Positions 17,815-26,600 of a stretch of DNA of 64,000 nt are shown one piece after another. The stretch is from Qipengyuania huizhouensis (lineage in GTDB: Bacteria; Pseudomonadota; Alphaproteobacteria; Sphingomonadales; Sphingomonadaceae): positions 62,001 through 126,000 of the forward strand of contig NZ_JAIGNT010000005.1 in NCBI RefSeq assembly GCF_019711635.1, read 5' to 3'. Numbering within the stretch: position 1 is the stretch's first letter; each line of letters begins with the position of its first letter. The translations under genes and the position numbers were made by a program. A model generated the notes under the pieces. The model was not told the origin of the DNA, did no database searches, and saw nothing but the letters and a program-made list of their open reading frames with translations.

Positions 17815-18213
17815 ATGGGTATCGTCCTTCCGGTCACGCTAACGGCTGCCGCGGCTGCCGCGATCATCAATCTCTGGCTGTCGATCCGCGTCGGGCAGAT
17901 GCGCATAAAGCACAAGGTTTCCATCGGAGACGATGCGGGCGGCCCGCTTACCGCGCGTATGCGGGCGCAACTCAACTTCGTCGAGAATACCGCCTTCGTT
18001 CTGGTGCTGATAGCCGCCATAGAGCTTTCGGGCCGCGGCGACCAATGGCTCGCATGGGTCGCCGGCATCTACATGCTTGGCCGCGTGGCGCACGGATTCG
18101 GGATGGACGGCGGCGCACTCGGCAAGGGCCGTCAGGTCGGAGTGATTATCACCATGCTGACGCTGCTGGGACTGGCCGCAATTGCGGTGCTGATCTCTCT
18201 GGACGTGATGTAG
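17815..18213 (+). CDS. MAPEG-family membrane protein
   Basis: This is a small four-helix membrane protein of 132 residues of the MAPEG superfamily, which includes glutathione transferases and eicosanoid enzymes; in bacteria the role is mostly unknown. The diagnostic segment reads ARMRAQLNFVENTAFVLVL, with helices before it (VTLTAAAAAAIINLWL) and two after it. GGGGAG lies 8 bases before the ATG. It runs convergent with the MBL-fold hydrolase, 7 bases between stops. The roughly 240 bases upstream, back to rpmF, hold no other gene I can support and probably its promoter. Confidence 0.85.
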   Translation: MGIVLPVTLTAAAAAAIINLWLSIRVGQMRIKHKVSIGDDAGGPLTARMRAQLNFVENTAFVLVLIAAIELSGRGDQWLAWVAGIYMLGRVAHGFGMDGGALGKGRQVGVIITMLTLLGLAAIAVLISLDVM

Positions 18214-18220
18214 GCCGAGG

Positions 18221-18889
18221 CTAAGCCAGCGCCGCGTCGCTGACGAAGGCGTTGGTCTTGCGCTCCTGCCCGAAGGTGCTGGTGGGGCCGTGGCCGGGAA
18301 TGAAAGTCACATCGTCACCCAGCGGCCAGAGCTTCTTGGTGATCGCATCGATCAGGTCCTGGTGATTGCCCATCGGGAAATCGGTGCGCCCGATGCTGCC
18401 CTGGAAGAGGACGTCGCCCACCACGGCGAACTTGCTCGGCCGGTGGAAGAAAACCACATGTCCGGGGGTGTGGCCGGGGCAATGGATCACCTCGAGAGTC
18501 AGATCGCCGACCGTCACCGTGTCGCCATCCTCAAGCCAGCGGTCGGGTTCGAACACTTGCGAATTCATGCCGTAACGCGCGCCATCTTCATCGAGGCGGC
18601 TGATCCAGAAACGGTCCGCCTCATGCGGGCCTTCGATCGGCAGGCCAAGTTCCTTGGCCAGCACGCCCGCTTCACCGCAATGGTCCATGTGTCCGTGGGT
18701 GATCAGGATTTTCTCAAGCTCTACCCCGCTTTTCGCGACGGCCGCCTTCAGCTTGTCTAGATCGCCCCCGGGATCGATCAAAGCGCCCCGGTTGGTGGAG
18801 GTGCACCAGATCAGCGAACAGTTCTGCTGAAGGGGCGTTACCGGGACGATACCGGCTTTCATCGGAGGGGTTGAAGGCGTTTGGGTCAT
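18221..18889 (-). CDS. MBL-fold hydrolase, glyoxalase II-like
   Basis: This is a metallo-beta-lactamase-fold hydrolase of 222 residues resembling short glyoxalase II/YcbL proteins, which cleave thioesters such as S-lactoylglutathione. The metal-binding motif THGHMDHCGEA is complete, followed by HCPGHTPGHVV, VVGDVLFQGSIGRTDFP and PGHGPTST, which supply the remaining ligands. The substrate-recognition C-terminal domain of true glyoxalase II is absent, so substrate is uncertain. Start ATG 18889; a second ATG nine codons later (MKAGIVPV) is possible. Confidence 0.9.
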   Translation of the reverse strand: MTQTPSTPPMKAGIVPVTPLQQNCSLIWCTSTNRGALIDPGGDLDKLKAAVAKSGVELEKILITHGHMDHCGEAGVLAKELGLPIEGPHEADRFWISRLDEDGARYGMNSQVFEPDRWLEDGDTVTVGDLTLEVIHCPGHTPGHVVFFHRPSKFAVVGDVLFQGSIGRTDFPMGNHQDLIDAITKKLWPLGDDVTFIPGHGPTSTFGQERKTNAFVSDAALA

Positions 18890-18964
18890 GCGGGCCTATG
18901 TGAGATACGCGCCCACTTGTCGCAAGTGCGCATTCCGCGGGATCTTCGATAGGCCCGCGATAGC

Positions 18965-19294
18965 TTACCTCAGATTGAAATCCACGATCCGGCCATCCGC
19001 GCGATAGATACAGGTGAATTCATCGCGGTTGTAATCGCGGTTGTCGATCCGGCCATAGACATAGACATAGTCACGGTCCTGCTGGTCGACACGGTCAACC
19101 TGAACGCGGCCATAGCGTGAGGCTTCATCCCCGCAGGCACCGGCTGCGCGGCGTTCAAGATCGTTCCCGCCGCTGTAACCGTAGTCATTGCCGCCAAAGA
19201 TATCACCCAGCAGTCCGCCGCCACCGCCATAGGTTGAGCAACCACCGAGCATAGCGGTTCCGGCCAGAGCGATAGGGATGAGGGTCTTGCGCAT
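18965..19294 (-). CDS. Small lipoprotein of unknown function
   Basis: This 109-residue lipoprotein starts MRKTLIPIALAGTAMLGGC with a good lipobox (LGGC, Cys19). A Gly-rich linker follows, then a compact domain ending in TCIYRADGRIVDFNLR. The mature part alternates charged and Tyr/Asp residues (RDYVYVYGRID) and has two further Cys. The frame is open back to 19378, but only ATG 19294 gives a signal peptide, and GGAG lies before it. It is preceded on the same strand, about 110 bases away, by the S24 repressor gene. Function unknown. Confidence 0.82.
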   Translation of the reverse strand: MRKTLIPIALAGTAMLGGCSTYGGGGGLLGDIFGGNDYGYSGGNDLERRAAGACGDEASRYGRVQVDRVDQQDRDYVYVYGRIDNRDYNRDEFTCIYRADGRIVDFNLR

Positions 19295-19406
19295 CGGAAT
19301 TCTCCGTATCTGCCCCGGCATAGTGTTCACAGGCGGGGGAGTCATGGGACATACGGACCCGGCAAGAGATTGTTCCACCTGCCGATTATTGAAAGTAGCC
19401 AGTCAG

Positions 19407-20045
19407 CTAGATCCGCCCGCCTTTCCAGACCACGCGCCCGATAATCTCGATCTCTTCACGGGCCAGCTCGATCGGAGAATAAGCTTCGTTGGCGCTGATC
19501 AGGGCGATACGACCCGGCGCGCTCGCCTGGATCTGCTTTACGTGAAGCACGTCTCCGATGCGGACCACATGCACACCTTCGCCCGCTCGCTTGTTCCGAT
19601 CGACAAAAATCTCGTCTCCGCTGCGCAGCAAGGGTTCCATACTGTCTCCCTCCACCCGGATCGCGGTTAGGTCGGCACCTTCCAGACCCATTTCCCGCAG
19701 CCAGCGGCGGCTGAAACGGAAGCTGTCGAAGGAAATTTCCTCCGCCGAAAAGGCACCGGGCCCAGCCGAGGCGTCGAGTGCAAGGCGGGGAACAGCGACA
19801 AAATCGTCAAATTCTCGCTTGGAACTCATGACGGGATCCGCCCCCAGTTCGACCTCGTCCACGCCGAAGAATTCGGCCAGCCGGCGGCGATCGGCCTCCT
19901 CCAGCTTGCGTGGGCTCCCCCTGCGGACGAATTGCTGCAAATAGCTGGGATTGCGGCCCAACATGGCGGACAGGGATGCGAGGCTGGTGCGGCTTTTCTC
20001 GGTCAGTTCGACCAGCCGGGCACGTTCTGCGGTCATGCCATCCAT
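19407..20045 (-). CDS. S24-family (LexA/CI-like) transcriptional repressor
   Basis: This 212-residue protein has an N-terminal helix-turn-helix (about residues 20-60, TSLASLSAMLGRNPSYLQQF) joined to a C-terminal S24 serine peptidase domain. The catalytic dyad is visible: Ser135 in VEGDSMEPLL and Lys170 in IGDVLHVKQI. An Ala-Gly pair at 94-95 (DASAGPG) could be a self-cleavage site as in LexA and CI. AAGGAG is 6 bases before ATG 20045. It is not LexA itself, judging by the HTH. It probably autoregulates through the tandem operators between it and the divergent small gene. Inducer and wider regulon are unknown. Confidence 0.88.
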   Translation of the reverse strand: MDGMTAERARLVELTEKSRTSLASLSAMLGRNPSYLQQFVRRGSPRKLEEADRRRLAEFFGVDEVELGADPVMSSKREFDDFVAVPRLALDASAGPGAFSAEEISFDSFRFSRRWLREMGLEGADLTAIRVEGDSMEPLLRSGDEIFVDRNKRAGEGVHVVRIGDVLHVKQIQASAPGRIALISANEAYSPIELAREEIEIIGRVVWKGGRI

Positions 20046-20108
20046 AGCTTGCTCCTTCCGCTATCCAAGCCCTCCAACCCCAATGACCGGCGGCTTGTGC
20101 GAGAAAAT

Positions 20109-20143
20109 TCCTATAGCATAGGATTTTTCCTAGACAAGTAGGA
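20109..20143. promoter_or_regulatory. Two tandem TCCTA/TAGGA operators
   Basis: The dyads TCCTATAGCATAGGA (20109-20123) and TCCTAGACAAGTAGGA (20128-20143) have identical half-sites, spaced 5 and 6 bases. Their centres are about 19-20 bases apart, close to two helical turns. They lie between the S24 repressor (minus) and the small HTH gene (plus), the classic position for a self-controlled repressor. Which protein binds is inferred. Confidence 0.75.
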
Positions 20144-20214
20144 TTTCGGCTGGAACGAATCAGGAACAGGGCGAGCGATTCGCCCGAACGGATACAGCCA
20201 TGGGGAGCACAAAC

Positions 20215-20427
20215 ATGTTGATCCGCAGCATCGAGCAATTTCTTCGCGTCCACGACATGCCGCCGACCAAGTTCGGTCGCCTCGCAGCGTATGATCCGCG
20301 CTTCGTCCTCGATCTTCGGATGGGCCGCGAACCGCGCGGCCAGACCGAGGCGCGCATCCGCGGCTTCATGTCTGGATTCGAGGCGGCCTGCGGCGAATCC
20401 TCGCGGGAGACGCTCCATGTCCAGTGA
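20215..20427 (+). CDS. Small HTH-like protein
   Basis: This 70-residue basic protein has a central stretch (PPTKFGRLAAYDPRFVLDLR, then GREPR) that looks like the compact helix-turn-helix of small alphaproteobacterial DNA-binding proteins. Two ATGs are possible, 20200 and 20215. GGGGAG lies 7 bases before the second, so I use 20215 (MLIRSIEQFL). It is transcribed divergently from the S24 repressor across two shared operators, and overlaps the next gene by 11 bases. A partner or antagonist of the repressor is plausible but inferred only from position. Confidence 0.72.
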   Translation: MLIRSIEQFLRVHDMPPTKFGRLAAYDPRFVLDLRMGREPRGQTEARIRGFMSGFEAACGESSRETLHVQ

Positions 20428-20770
20428 AGGCAAGCCCCCGCGCCCGCCTCGCGCCCGTCGTTCCGATGGAGACCGCCTCCGCAGTGCCCTGCTCGCGCTT
20501 GCCGAGCACCGCGCACAGATCCTCACTCACAGCGAGAAAGCCTGGGCCAGCATCACCTTTGCGGGCACGCGCCACAGCCTCTCGCTCCTGTTCGCAGGTG
20601 AAGAGGCAATTGAAGCGGGCGAGCGTTTCATCGCCGCCCTGCCCGATCACGAATTTACGCTGCCGGGGCAGTTGGTTGCCGATGCTGCTATCGGCGAGGT
20701 GGAACATCGCCTCCTGCCCAGCCCGCGCCTGGTGGTGCAATGCGAGCTGCTGTTGCTGGCCGACGCGTGA
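20417..20770 (+). CDS. Conserved-looking hypothetical protein
   Basis: This 117-residue protein is of no family I can name. The first 20 residues are Arg/Pro-rich and probably disordered. The rest is predicted alpha/beta: SALLALAEHRAQILTHSEKA, then AWASITFAGTRHSLSLLF and a GEEAIEAGERFIAALP helix. Start ATG 20417 lies inside the end of the preceding gene, so the pair is likely co-translated and co-regulated by the S24 operators. No signal peptide or membrane segment. It runs tail to tail with the dehydrogenase. Confidence 0.68.
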   Translation: MSSEGKPPRPPRARRSDGDRLRSALLALAEHRAQILTHSEKAWASITFAGTRHSLSLLFAGEEAIEAGERFIAALPDHEFTLPGQLVADAAIGEVEHRLLPSPRLVVQCELLLLADA

Positions 20771-21709
20771 TCAGTAGCCTGCGGCCAAGTCCATCTGCGG
20801 TTCCACCGGCTCGCCCTTGTGCCAGCGATGGAGGTTCTCGATGAAGCGATCCGCGCTGCGCTGAAACATCCTGGTCTGCGCGCGGCCGGACAGGTGCATG
20901 GTGACCTGCGCATTATCCAGACCCCACAGCGGGTGATCCTCGGGCAGCGGTTCGGGGTCGGTCACGTCCAGCAGGGCGGCCTCGATCTTCTTTTCCCGCA
21001 GAGCCGCGACCAGATCGTCCTGCTTCACCACATCGCCGCGCGCGATGTTCACCAGCACGGCATTGGGGCGCATGGCGGCAAGCTCGTCCCCGCCGATCAT
21101 GTGGCGGGTCTCCTCGGTTGAGGGAACTGCGAGGATCACCCAGTCGAATTCGCCCAGTTTCTCGCGCCACTGCCCGGGCCGCAGGCTCCCCTCCCCGCCC
21201 GACCGGCGCACCGGCACCACCTTCATGTCGAAGGCTTCGAGCCGGGTCTTGATGAGCTTGCCGATCGCGCCGAGGCCGAGGAGCAATACCCGTTCACCGG
21301 CCAGTTCGCGCTTGCCGGGGCTATCCATCAGCCACTCGTGCCGGTCCTGCGCACGCACAACCTCGCGATAGCCCTTGGCGTGGACGAGCATCAGCATGAC
21401 GACATATTCGGCGATGGTGATCGCATTGATGCCCACTCCGTTGGTCACGGTGACGCCGCGTTCCTGCAGCAGGTCGAGCGGCATGAAATCGAGCCCGGCA
21501 TAGATCGAATTGAGCCATTTGAGGTTCGTCGCGGCGCGCGCAATCTCGACCATCGGCTCCTTCTCGTTGAGGTCGAACCAGCCGATTTCCGCCTCGGGAG
21601 CCATCTCCAGCGCCTGCTCCCGATCCATGAACCACAGCGGCTCGACCCATTCGGGCAGGCGCGGTTCGACCAGTGGTCGGATCAGGGCGGACAGGACGGC
21701 TTTGGTCAT
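20771..21709 (-). CDS. D-2-hydroxyacid dehydrogenase family protein
   Basis: This is an NAD(P)-dependent oxidoreductase of the D-isomer 2-hydroxyacid dehydrogenase family, 312 residues. The Rossmann motif LLLGLGAIGKLIK is present, as are the conserved NIARGDVV (catalytic Arg), DVTDPEPLPEDHPLW (acid) and TMHLSGR. In the last the usual TPH is replaced by TMH, so the catalytic His is kept. This type often reduces glyoxylate or hydroxypyruvate, but the substrate cannot be read from sequence. It lies beyond the repeat that follows cysS. Confidence 0.9.
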   Translation of the reverse strand: MTKAVLSALIRPLVEPRLPEWVEPLWFMDREQALEMAPEAEIGWFDLNEKEPMVEIARAATNLKWLNSIYAGLDFMPLDLLQERGVTVTNGVGINAITIAEYVVMLMLVHAKGYREVVRAQDRHEWLMDSPGKRELAGERVLLLGLGAIGKLIKTRLEAFDMKVVPVRRSGGEGSLRPGQWREKLGEFDWVILAVPSTEETRHMIGGDELAAMRPNAVLVNIARGDVVKQDDLVAALREKKIEAALLDVTDPEPLPEDHPLWGLDNAQVTMHLSGRAQTRMFQRSADRFIENLHRWHKGEPVEPQMDLAAGY

Positions 21710-21791
21710 ATGGTTGGTAACTAACCCCTCAACTCGTCGGCCAGGACGTGATCCGGGCCAGTGCCTGTCGTTCTAGCCTGCTCTCGAAAGA

Positions 21792-21820
21792 AAGCACCAC
21801 CCCGGATCAAGTCCGGGGCG
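21792..21820. repeat. Single REP-like unit after cysS
   Basis: The core CCCCGGA-TCAAG-TCCGGGG (21800-21818) is a 7-bp hairpin ending 11 bases beyond the cysS stop. The unit AAGCACCACCCCGGATCAAG is shared with 13910-13929. It may end or stabilise the cysS transcript. Confidence 0.75.
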
Positions 21821-21829
21821 ACGACAGGA

Positions 21830-23275
21830 TTACAATTTCCATTCCCATCCCAGCGGATCGCCATCCATAACCTCTACGCCCTTGGCTGCAAGGCTGGCGC
21901 GGATCGCATCGCTGGCGGCGTAGTCCTTTTCGACCTTTGCTTCCTTGCGACGAATGATTTCGGCTTCGATTTCCGCTTCGGAGATTTCGGCCGACTTGGG
22001 GCGGATGCGCAGGTCCGCGCGGGTCAGGTCGAACAGGCCCAGGCCAAGAACGCGGTCCATTTCCTCGATCACCGCGCGTTTCACGCCGCCATCGACCTTT
22101 TTCACCGCAAGCACCTCCTCCAGTGCGACCAGTGCCACCGAAGTATTGAGATCATCCGATATCGCGGCGGCGAATTTTTCGCGCATGGGGACGAACTTGG
22201 GGTGCGAAGGGTCGCCGGCCAGTTCTTCCTCCAGCCGCTCCGTCGCCATAATTATGCGCTTCAGCCGCGTGAGCGCAGCCTGCAGGCCTTCCCAGCTGAA
22301 TTCCAGCTCGCTGCGGTAATGCGCCTGCAGGCACATCATGCGGTAGGCGAGCGGATGGTAGCCCTTGTCGACCAGAAGTTGCAGCCGCAGGAATTCGCCC
22401 GCACTCTTGCTCATCTTCCCGCTGCGCTCGACGAGGAAGTTGTTGTGCATCCAGATGCGCGCGCCGCTGTTCTCGGCCTTGTCGAGGCCATTGGTGCAGC
22501 AATGTGCCTGGTTCTGGGCGATCTCGTTGGGGTGATGAATCTCGCGGTGATCGATCCCGCCGGTATGGATATCGAAGGGGAAGCCGAGCAGCTTGCCGCC
22601 CATGACCGAGCATTCGAGATGCCAGCCGGGCGCGCCCTTGCCCCAAGGGCTGTCCCATTCCATCTGGCGTGTCTCGCCTTCGGGCGTCTTGCGCCAGATG
22701 GCGAAATCCTGCGAGTTGCGCTTGCCTTCCACCGTGTCGATCCGGCCCTCGCCCTCCTCGGTCACAGCGCGCGCAAGCCGCCCGTAATCGTCCACCGTCG
22801 TGACATCGAAATAGAGCCCGCTTTCGAGTTCGTAGCAGTGCCTGTCCGCAATGCCTTTCGCGAACTCGATCATTTCGTCGATGTAATCGGTGGCGACCGA
22901 CCATTTGGCCGGCTGGCGAATGTTCAGCGCCTTCACGTCGGCCCAATAGGCTTCCGTATAGTGCTTCGCGATGTCCCAGATCGACTGCGCTTTTTCGGCA
23001 GCCATCTTCTCCATCTTGTCCTCGCCCGCATCCCCGTCGTCGGTCAGATGGCCGACATCGGTGATGTTGATGATGTGGGTGAGGTCGTAACCCTTCCAGC
23101 TCAGCGTCCGCCCCAGCACATCGGCAAAGACATAGGCGCGCATATTGCCGATATGCGGATAATTATAGACCGTGGGCCCGCAGGTATAGACGCGCGCCTC
23201 GCCCGGGTGGACGGGCTGGAATTCCTCCAGCTGGCGGGTGAGCGAATTGAACAGCTTGAGCGGCGTGTCGGTCAT
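21830..23275 (-). CDS. cysS: Cysteinyl-tRNA synthetase
   Basis: This class I synthetase charges tRNA-Cys in the cytoplasm; 481 residues, normal length. The HIGH motif appears as CGPTVYNYPHIGNMRAY, with its zinc-binding Cys, and the KMSKS loop as SGKMSKSAGEF. The zinc-site residues CSVMGG and GGIDHREIHHPNE follow in order, and the C-terminal helical anticodon domain ends in GDPLGWEWKL. It follows the nitroreductase gene after a 54-base gap that contains a strong hairpin. Confidence 0.97.
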   Translation of the reverse strand: MTDTPLKLFNSLTRQLEEFQPVHPGEARVYTCGPTVYNYPHIGNMRAYVFADVLGRTLSWKGYDLTHIINITDVGHLTDDGDAGEDKMEKMAAEKAQSIWDIAKHYTEAYWADVKALNIRQPAKWSVATDYIDEMIEFAKGIADRHCYELESGLYFDVTTVDDYGRLARAVTEEGEGRIDTVEGKRNSQDFAIWRKTPEGETRQMEWDSPWGKGAPGWHLECSVMGGKLLGFPFDIHTGGIDHREIHHPNEIAQNQAHCCTNGLDKAENSGARIWMHNNFLVERSGKMSKSAGEFLRLQLLVDKGYHPLAYRMMCLQAHYRSELEFSWEGLQAALTRLKRIIMATERLEEELAGDPSHPKFVPMREKFAAAISDDLNTSVALVALEEVLAVKKVDGGVKRAVIEEMDRVLGLGLFDLTRADLRIRPKSAEISEAEIEAEIIRRKEAKVEKDYAASDAIRASLAAKGVEVMDGDPLGWEWKL

Positions 23276-23294
23276 GCTGGGCCTGATACAGTCA

Positions 23295-23322
23295 CGTCAT
23301 CCCAGCGCAAGCTGGGATGACG
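23295..23322. repeat. 12-bp perfect stem with GCAA tetraloop
   Basis: CGTCATCCCAGC and GCTGGGATGACG pair perfectly around GCAA. It lies between the nitroreductase stop and the cysS start, both on the minus strand. Sequences of this form are widespread dispersed repeats in proteobacteria. There is no T-run, so it may reduce rather than stop read-through. Confidence 0.72.
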
Positions 23323-23329
23323 AATGAAG

Positions 23330-24001
23330 TCACCAGCCTTCCCACCGGACACTTTCCTCCAGCGGGGCACGCTTCACATCGAAATTGTTCACGGGGGCCT
23401 CGGGATCGCGGTAGCCGATGGCCATGCCGCAGAAGAAGATGTGGTCTTCGGGGATGTCGATCATCTCGCGGATTTGCGGGGAATAGACCGCCCAGGCTTC
23501 CTGGAAGCAGCAGTCGAGCCCTTCCTCGCGCAGCAGCAGTGCGATGGTCTGGAGCCACATGCCGATATCGCTCCATTGTGGCGGGCCCATGTATTTGGGC
23601 GTGTGGACCAGCATCAGCACAGGCGCGCCGAAAGCCCGGAAGTTCTCGGCGAACCACATCAGGCGCTTGCCCTTTTCCTCCCGCGAAATCTCGAGCGCGC
23701 CGTAAAGGTCCTCCCCGACACCGAAGCGGCGTTTTTCATAGGCCCCGTCGAGTTCGGGCGGATAGATATGATATTCGGGCGCATGCGCGGCGCGGCCCTT
23801 GGGAAATTCCTGCGCGATGCGGTCGAACAGCGCCTGCATCGGCTCGCCGGTCAGCACGATGCCATGCCACGGCTGCGTGTTTCCGCCCGAAGGCGCACGC
23901 TGCGCCTTTTCGAGCACGCGGGTAAGGGTCTCGCGCTCGACCGGCTGATCGGTGAATGCGCGGACGGATCGGCGGGTGAGGACGGCTTCGGCAACTTTCA
24001 T
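23330..24001 (-). CDS. Nitroreductase-family FMN oxidoreductase
   Basis: This is a flavin-dependent oxidoreductase of the nitroreductase fold, 223 residues, probably reducing nitro or quinone compounds with NAD(P)H. The FMN-contact motifs are RRSVRAFTDQPV, APSGGNTQPWHG and, late, FFCGMAIGYRDPEAPVN. Start is ATG 24001, one base overlapping the cobT stop (TGATG). BluB, the DMB synthase, has the same fold and would suit a cobT neighbour, but BluB reads APSVGFMQPW where this has SGGNTQPW. A general nitroreductase is therefore the better call. Confidence 0.9.
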   Translation of the reverse strand: MKVAEAVLTRRSVRAFTDQPVERETLTRVLEKAQRAPSGGNTQPWHGIVLTGEPMQALFDRIAQEFPKGRAAHAPEYHIYPPELDGAYEKRRFGVGEDLYGALEISREEKGKRLMWFAENFRAFGAPVLMLVHTPKYMGPPQWSDIGMWLQTIALLLREEGLDCCFQEAWAVYSPQIREMIDIPEDHIFFCGMAIGYRDPEAPVNNFDVKRAPLEESVRWEGW

Positions 24002-25827
24002 CAATTCTCCACCTCGAACAGTCCCGCAAGCTGCTCGATAATTGTCCCGCCGAGCTGTTCCACGTCCATGATCGTCACCGAGCGCTTGTAATACCGGGTC
24101 ACGTCATGGCCGATGCCAATTGCGGCGAGCTGCACCGGCGACTGTTTCTCTATCCATTCGATTACCTTGCGCAGGTGGCTTTCGAGATAGCCCGCCTGAT
24201 TCACCGAAAGCGTGCTGTCGTCGACCGGAGCACCGTCGCTGATGACCATCAGGATCCGGCGATCTTCGGGGCGAGCGAGCAGGCGGGTGTGCGCCCAGAG
24301 CAGCGCTTCACCGTCGATGTTTTCCTTGAGCAGGCCTTCGCGCATCATCAGGCCGAGATTGCGGCGCGCGCGGCGCCAGGGTTCGTCGGCCTTTTTGTAA
24401 ACGATGTGCCGCAAATCGTTGAGGCGGCCCGGATTGGCGGGACGACCGTCGGCGAGCCATTGCTCGCGTGACTGCCCGCCCTTCCACGCGCGGGTGGTGA
24501 AGCCGAGGATTTCGGTCTTCACGCCGCAGCGTTCGAGGGTGCGCGCCATGATGTCGGCGCTGATCGCGGCGATGGATATGGGCCGCCCGCGCATCGAGCC
24601 TGAATTGTCGATCAGCAGGGTGACGACCGTATCCTTGAACTCGGTATCGCGCTCGATCTTGTAGGACAGCGCGTGTCCGGGGCTGACCACCACACGGGTT
24701 AGTCGCGCGGCGTCGAGGAGCCCTTCCTCCTGGTCGAAATCCCAGCTGCGGTTCTGCTGCGCCATCAACCGGCGCTGGAGGCGGTTGGCGAGCCGCGTAA
24801 CCACGCCCTGCAGACCCGCCAGCTGGCTGTCGAGATAGGCACGCAGCCGGTCCAGTTCCTCGTGATCGCACAGCTCGGGCGCCTCGATCACTTCGTCGAA
24901 CTTGTCGGTATAGGCCTTGTAATCGAAATCCTCGGGCAGGTCGGTCCATGGCCGGTTCGGCCGGACGGGCTGCATGCCCTCGCCATCCTCGTCCGACGGA
25001 TCTCCATCGGACATTTCCTGTTCGCCCTCGACGTCCTGCTCGGCATCGCCATCGGCCTCGCCATCGACGGTTTCGCCGCGGGCGTCGCTTTCCTGCGGCT
25101 GGGCCTCGCCCTCGTCTTCCTCGTCGGAATCCTGATCGTCCTCGGGCTTTTCGCCTTCCTCGTCATCGCCATCATCGCGCCCCTCGTCCTCGGGCGTTTC
25201 GGGCAGCGTGAGTTCGAGATGCCGCAACATGTCGAGCGTCAGGTCCTGGAAGGCGCGCTGGTCGTCCAATGCGCCCGCGAGGTCTTCCATGTCGGTCCCG
25301 ATACGCGAGAGAATTTCCTCGCGTACCATCTCGACACCGGGTTTCGCGCGGTCGGGGATTTCCTCGCCGGTCAGTGCCTCGCGCAACATGAGCGAGAGCG
25401 CCGTGGGCAGAGGCACCTCCTTCGCCTCGCTAGCGCGTGCGATCGGATCGCTCGCGGTGCGCAATTCGACCGCCGCATCGAGGTTGTCCCTCATGCCCGA
25501 ATAGCGGGTAGAGCCGACCGCTTCGTATCGCACCCGCTCGATCGCGTCGTAACAGGCGCGCGCGATCGGTTCAGGCGGCGCGCCCCTGGCGTGCATCGCC
25601 TCGTTGTGGTGGCGCAGCTTCAGCGCGAAACTGTCGGCAAAGCCCCGCGCTTCCCGCGCCTGTTCGGGCGGAAGATTGCGGCCCGGCAGGGGCACGCGGA
25701 AGTTCTTGCCCGATTGCGTCGGGCTATCCGCGCTCCAGGCGACCTCGATCTCCGGCTCGTGCGCAATTGCGCGTGCCGTGCCGGTCAGCGCCTGTTTGAA
25801 CAGGTCGAGGGGTGTCTGGTCTGCCAC
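24001..25827 (-). CDS. cobT: Cobaltochelatase subunit CobT-like (VWA domain)
   Basis: CobT pairs with the AAA+ subunit CobS and with CobN to insert cobalt into the corrin ring in aerobic B12 synthesis. The 608-residue protein has the family N-terminus ([17 protein letters not shown]) and a long acidic linker at about residues 210-290, very rich in Asp and Glu. A C-terminal von Willebrand A domain has the metal site IDNSGSMRG at about residue 405. Start is GTG 25827 with no clear ribosome site, 9 bases after the aldolase stop. No other cobalamin gene is in the window, so an orphan chaperone role for CobS-CobT is possible. Confidence 0.92.
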   Translation of the reverse strand: MADQTPLDLFKQALTGTARAIAHEPEIEVAWSADSPTQSGKNFRVPLPGRNLPPEQAREARGFADSFALKLRHHNEAMHARGAPPEPIARACYDAIERVRYEAVGSTRYSGMRDNLDAAVELRTASDPIARASEAKEVPLPTALSLMLREALTGEEIPDRAKPGVEMVREEILSRIGTDMEDLAGALDDQRAFQDLTLDMLRHLELTLPETPEDEGRDDGDDEEGEKPEDDQDSDEEDEGEAQPQESDARGETVDGEADGDAEQDVEGEQEMSDGDPSDEDGEGMQPVRPNRPWTDLPEDFDYKAYTDKFDEVIEAPELCDHEELDRLRAYLDSQLAGLQGVVTRLANRLQRRLMAQQNRSWDFDQEEGLLDAARLTRVVVSPGHALSYKIERDTEFKDTVVTLLIDNSGSMRGRPISIAAISADIMARTLERCGVKTEILGFTTRAWKGGQSREQWLADGRPANPGRLNDLRHIVYKKADEPWRRARRNLGLMMREGLLKENIDGEALLWAHTRLLARPEDRRILMVISDGAPVDDSTLSVNQAGYLESHLRKVIEWIEKQSPVQLAAIGIGHDVTRYYKRSVTIMDVEQLGGTIIEQLAGLFEVEN

Positions 25828-25836
25828 TTTTGCCAG

Positions 25837-26496
25837 TTAGGAAGTCGGAATGCTCTGACCAGTCTTTTCCCAGTCCGCGAGGAAGCCTTCGATGCCCTTC
25901 TCGGTCAGGACATGCTTGAACAATCCCTTGATGACGCTGGGCGGCATGGTGGCGACATCGGCGCCGATCAGCGCACTCTGCAGCACGTGGACAGGGTTGC
26001 GGATCGAGGCGACGAGGATTTCGGTGTCGAAGCCGTAATTGGAATAGATCTGGAAGATATCGGCAATCAGTTCCATGCCGTCGAAGCCATTGTCGTCATG
26101 ACGGCCGACGAAAGGCGAGACGAAGGTTGCCCCCGCTTTCGCGGCCAACAACGCCTGATTGGCCGAAAAGCACAGGGTGACATTGACCATCGTGCCTTCG
26201 CTGGTCAGCTTCTTGCAGGTTTTCAGCCCGTCGATCGTCAGCGGGACCTTGATGCAGACATTGTCCGCGATCTTCCGCAGCGTTTCGGCTTCCTTCATCA
26301 TCGTGTCGTGATCCAGAGCGACGACCTCGGCGCTCACCGGACCATCGACGAGGCCGCAGATTTCCCTGGTCACATCAATGAAGTCGCGGCCAGACTTGGC
26401 AATCAGCGATGGGTTGGTGGTGACGCCGTCCAGCAGGCCGGTGTCGGCCAGTTCCTTGATGTCGGCGATGTCGGCAGTGTCGACGAAGAATTTCAT
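25837..26496 (-). CDS. fsa: Fructose-6-phosphate aldolase / transaldolase-like protein
   Basis: This is a short transaldolase-family enzyme of 219 residues (TalC/Fsa group), acting on dihydroxyacetone or sedoheptulose/fructose-phosphate carbon transfer. The Schiff-base lysine is Lys83 in NVCIKVPLT; the family start [10 protein letters not shown] and the C-terminal [18 protein letters not shown] are present. The frame is open to 26565, but ATG 26496 with GGAG 8 bases upstream fits the family. Whether it acts as transaldolase or Fsa cannot be decided from sequence. It precedes cobT closely. Confidence 0.93.
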   Translation of the reverse strand: MKFFVDTADIADIKELADTGLLDGVTTNPSLIAKSGRDFIDVTREICGLVDGPVSAEVVALDHDTMMKEAETLRKIADNVCIKVPLTIDGLKTCKKLTSEGTMVNVTLCFSANQALLAAKAGATFVSPFVGRHDDNGFDGMELIADIFQIYSNYGFDTEILVASIRNPVHVLQSALIGADVATMPPSVIKGLFKHVLTEKGIEGFLADWEKTGQSIPTS

Positions 26497-26600
26497 ATGA
26501 TCAGCTCCGGAGAAGCGGGTTTTCGATTCCCGACCGCTATATGGAAGCTGTCCGCCCCGCGCCACCCCGCGCTGGGTTGCAATTTGCCGAAAGCGGGATA

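Noticed and set aside
21761..23320. 519-codon plus-strand frame opposite cysS
   Set aside because: Antisense to an obvious synthetase; composition is that of a mirrored frame.
23330..24001. BluB (DMB synthase) as identity of the nitroreductase next to cobT
   Set aside because: The FMN loop reads APSGGNTQPW instead of the BluB type APSVGFMQPW, so a general nitroreductase fits better.
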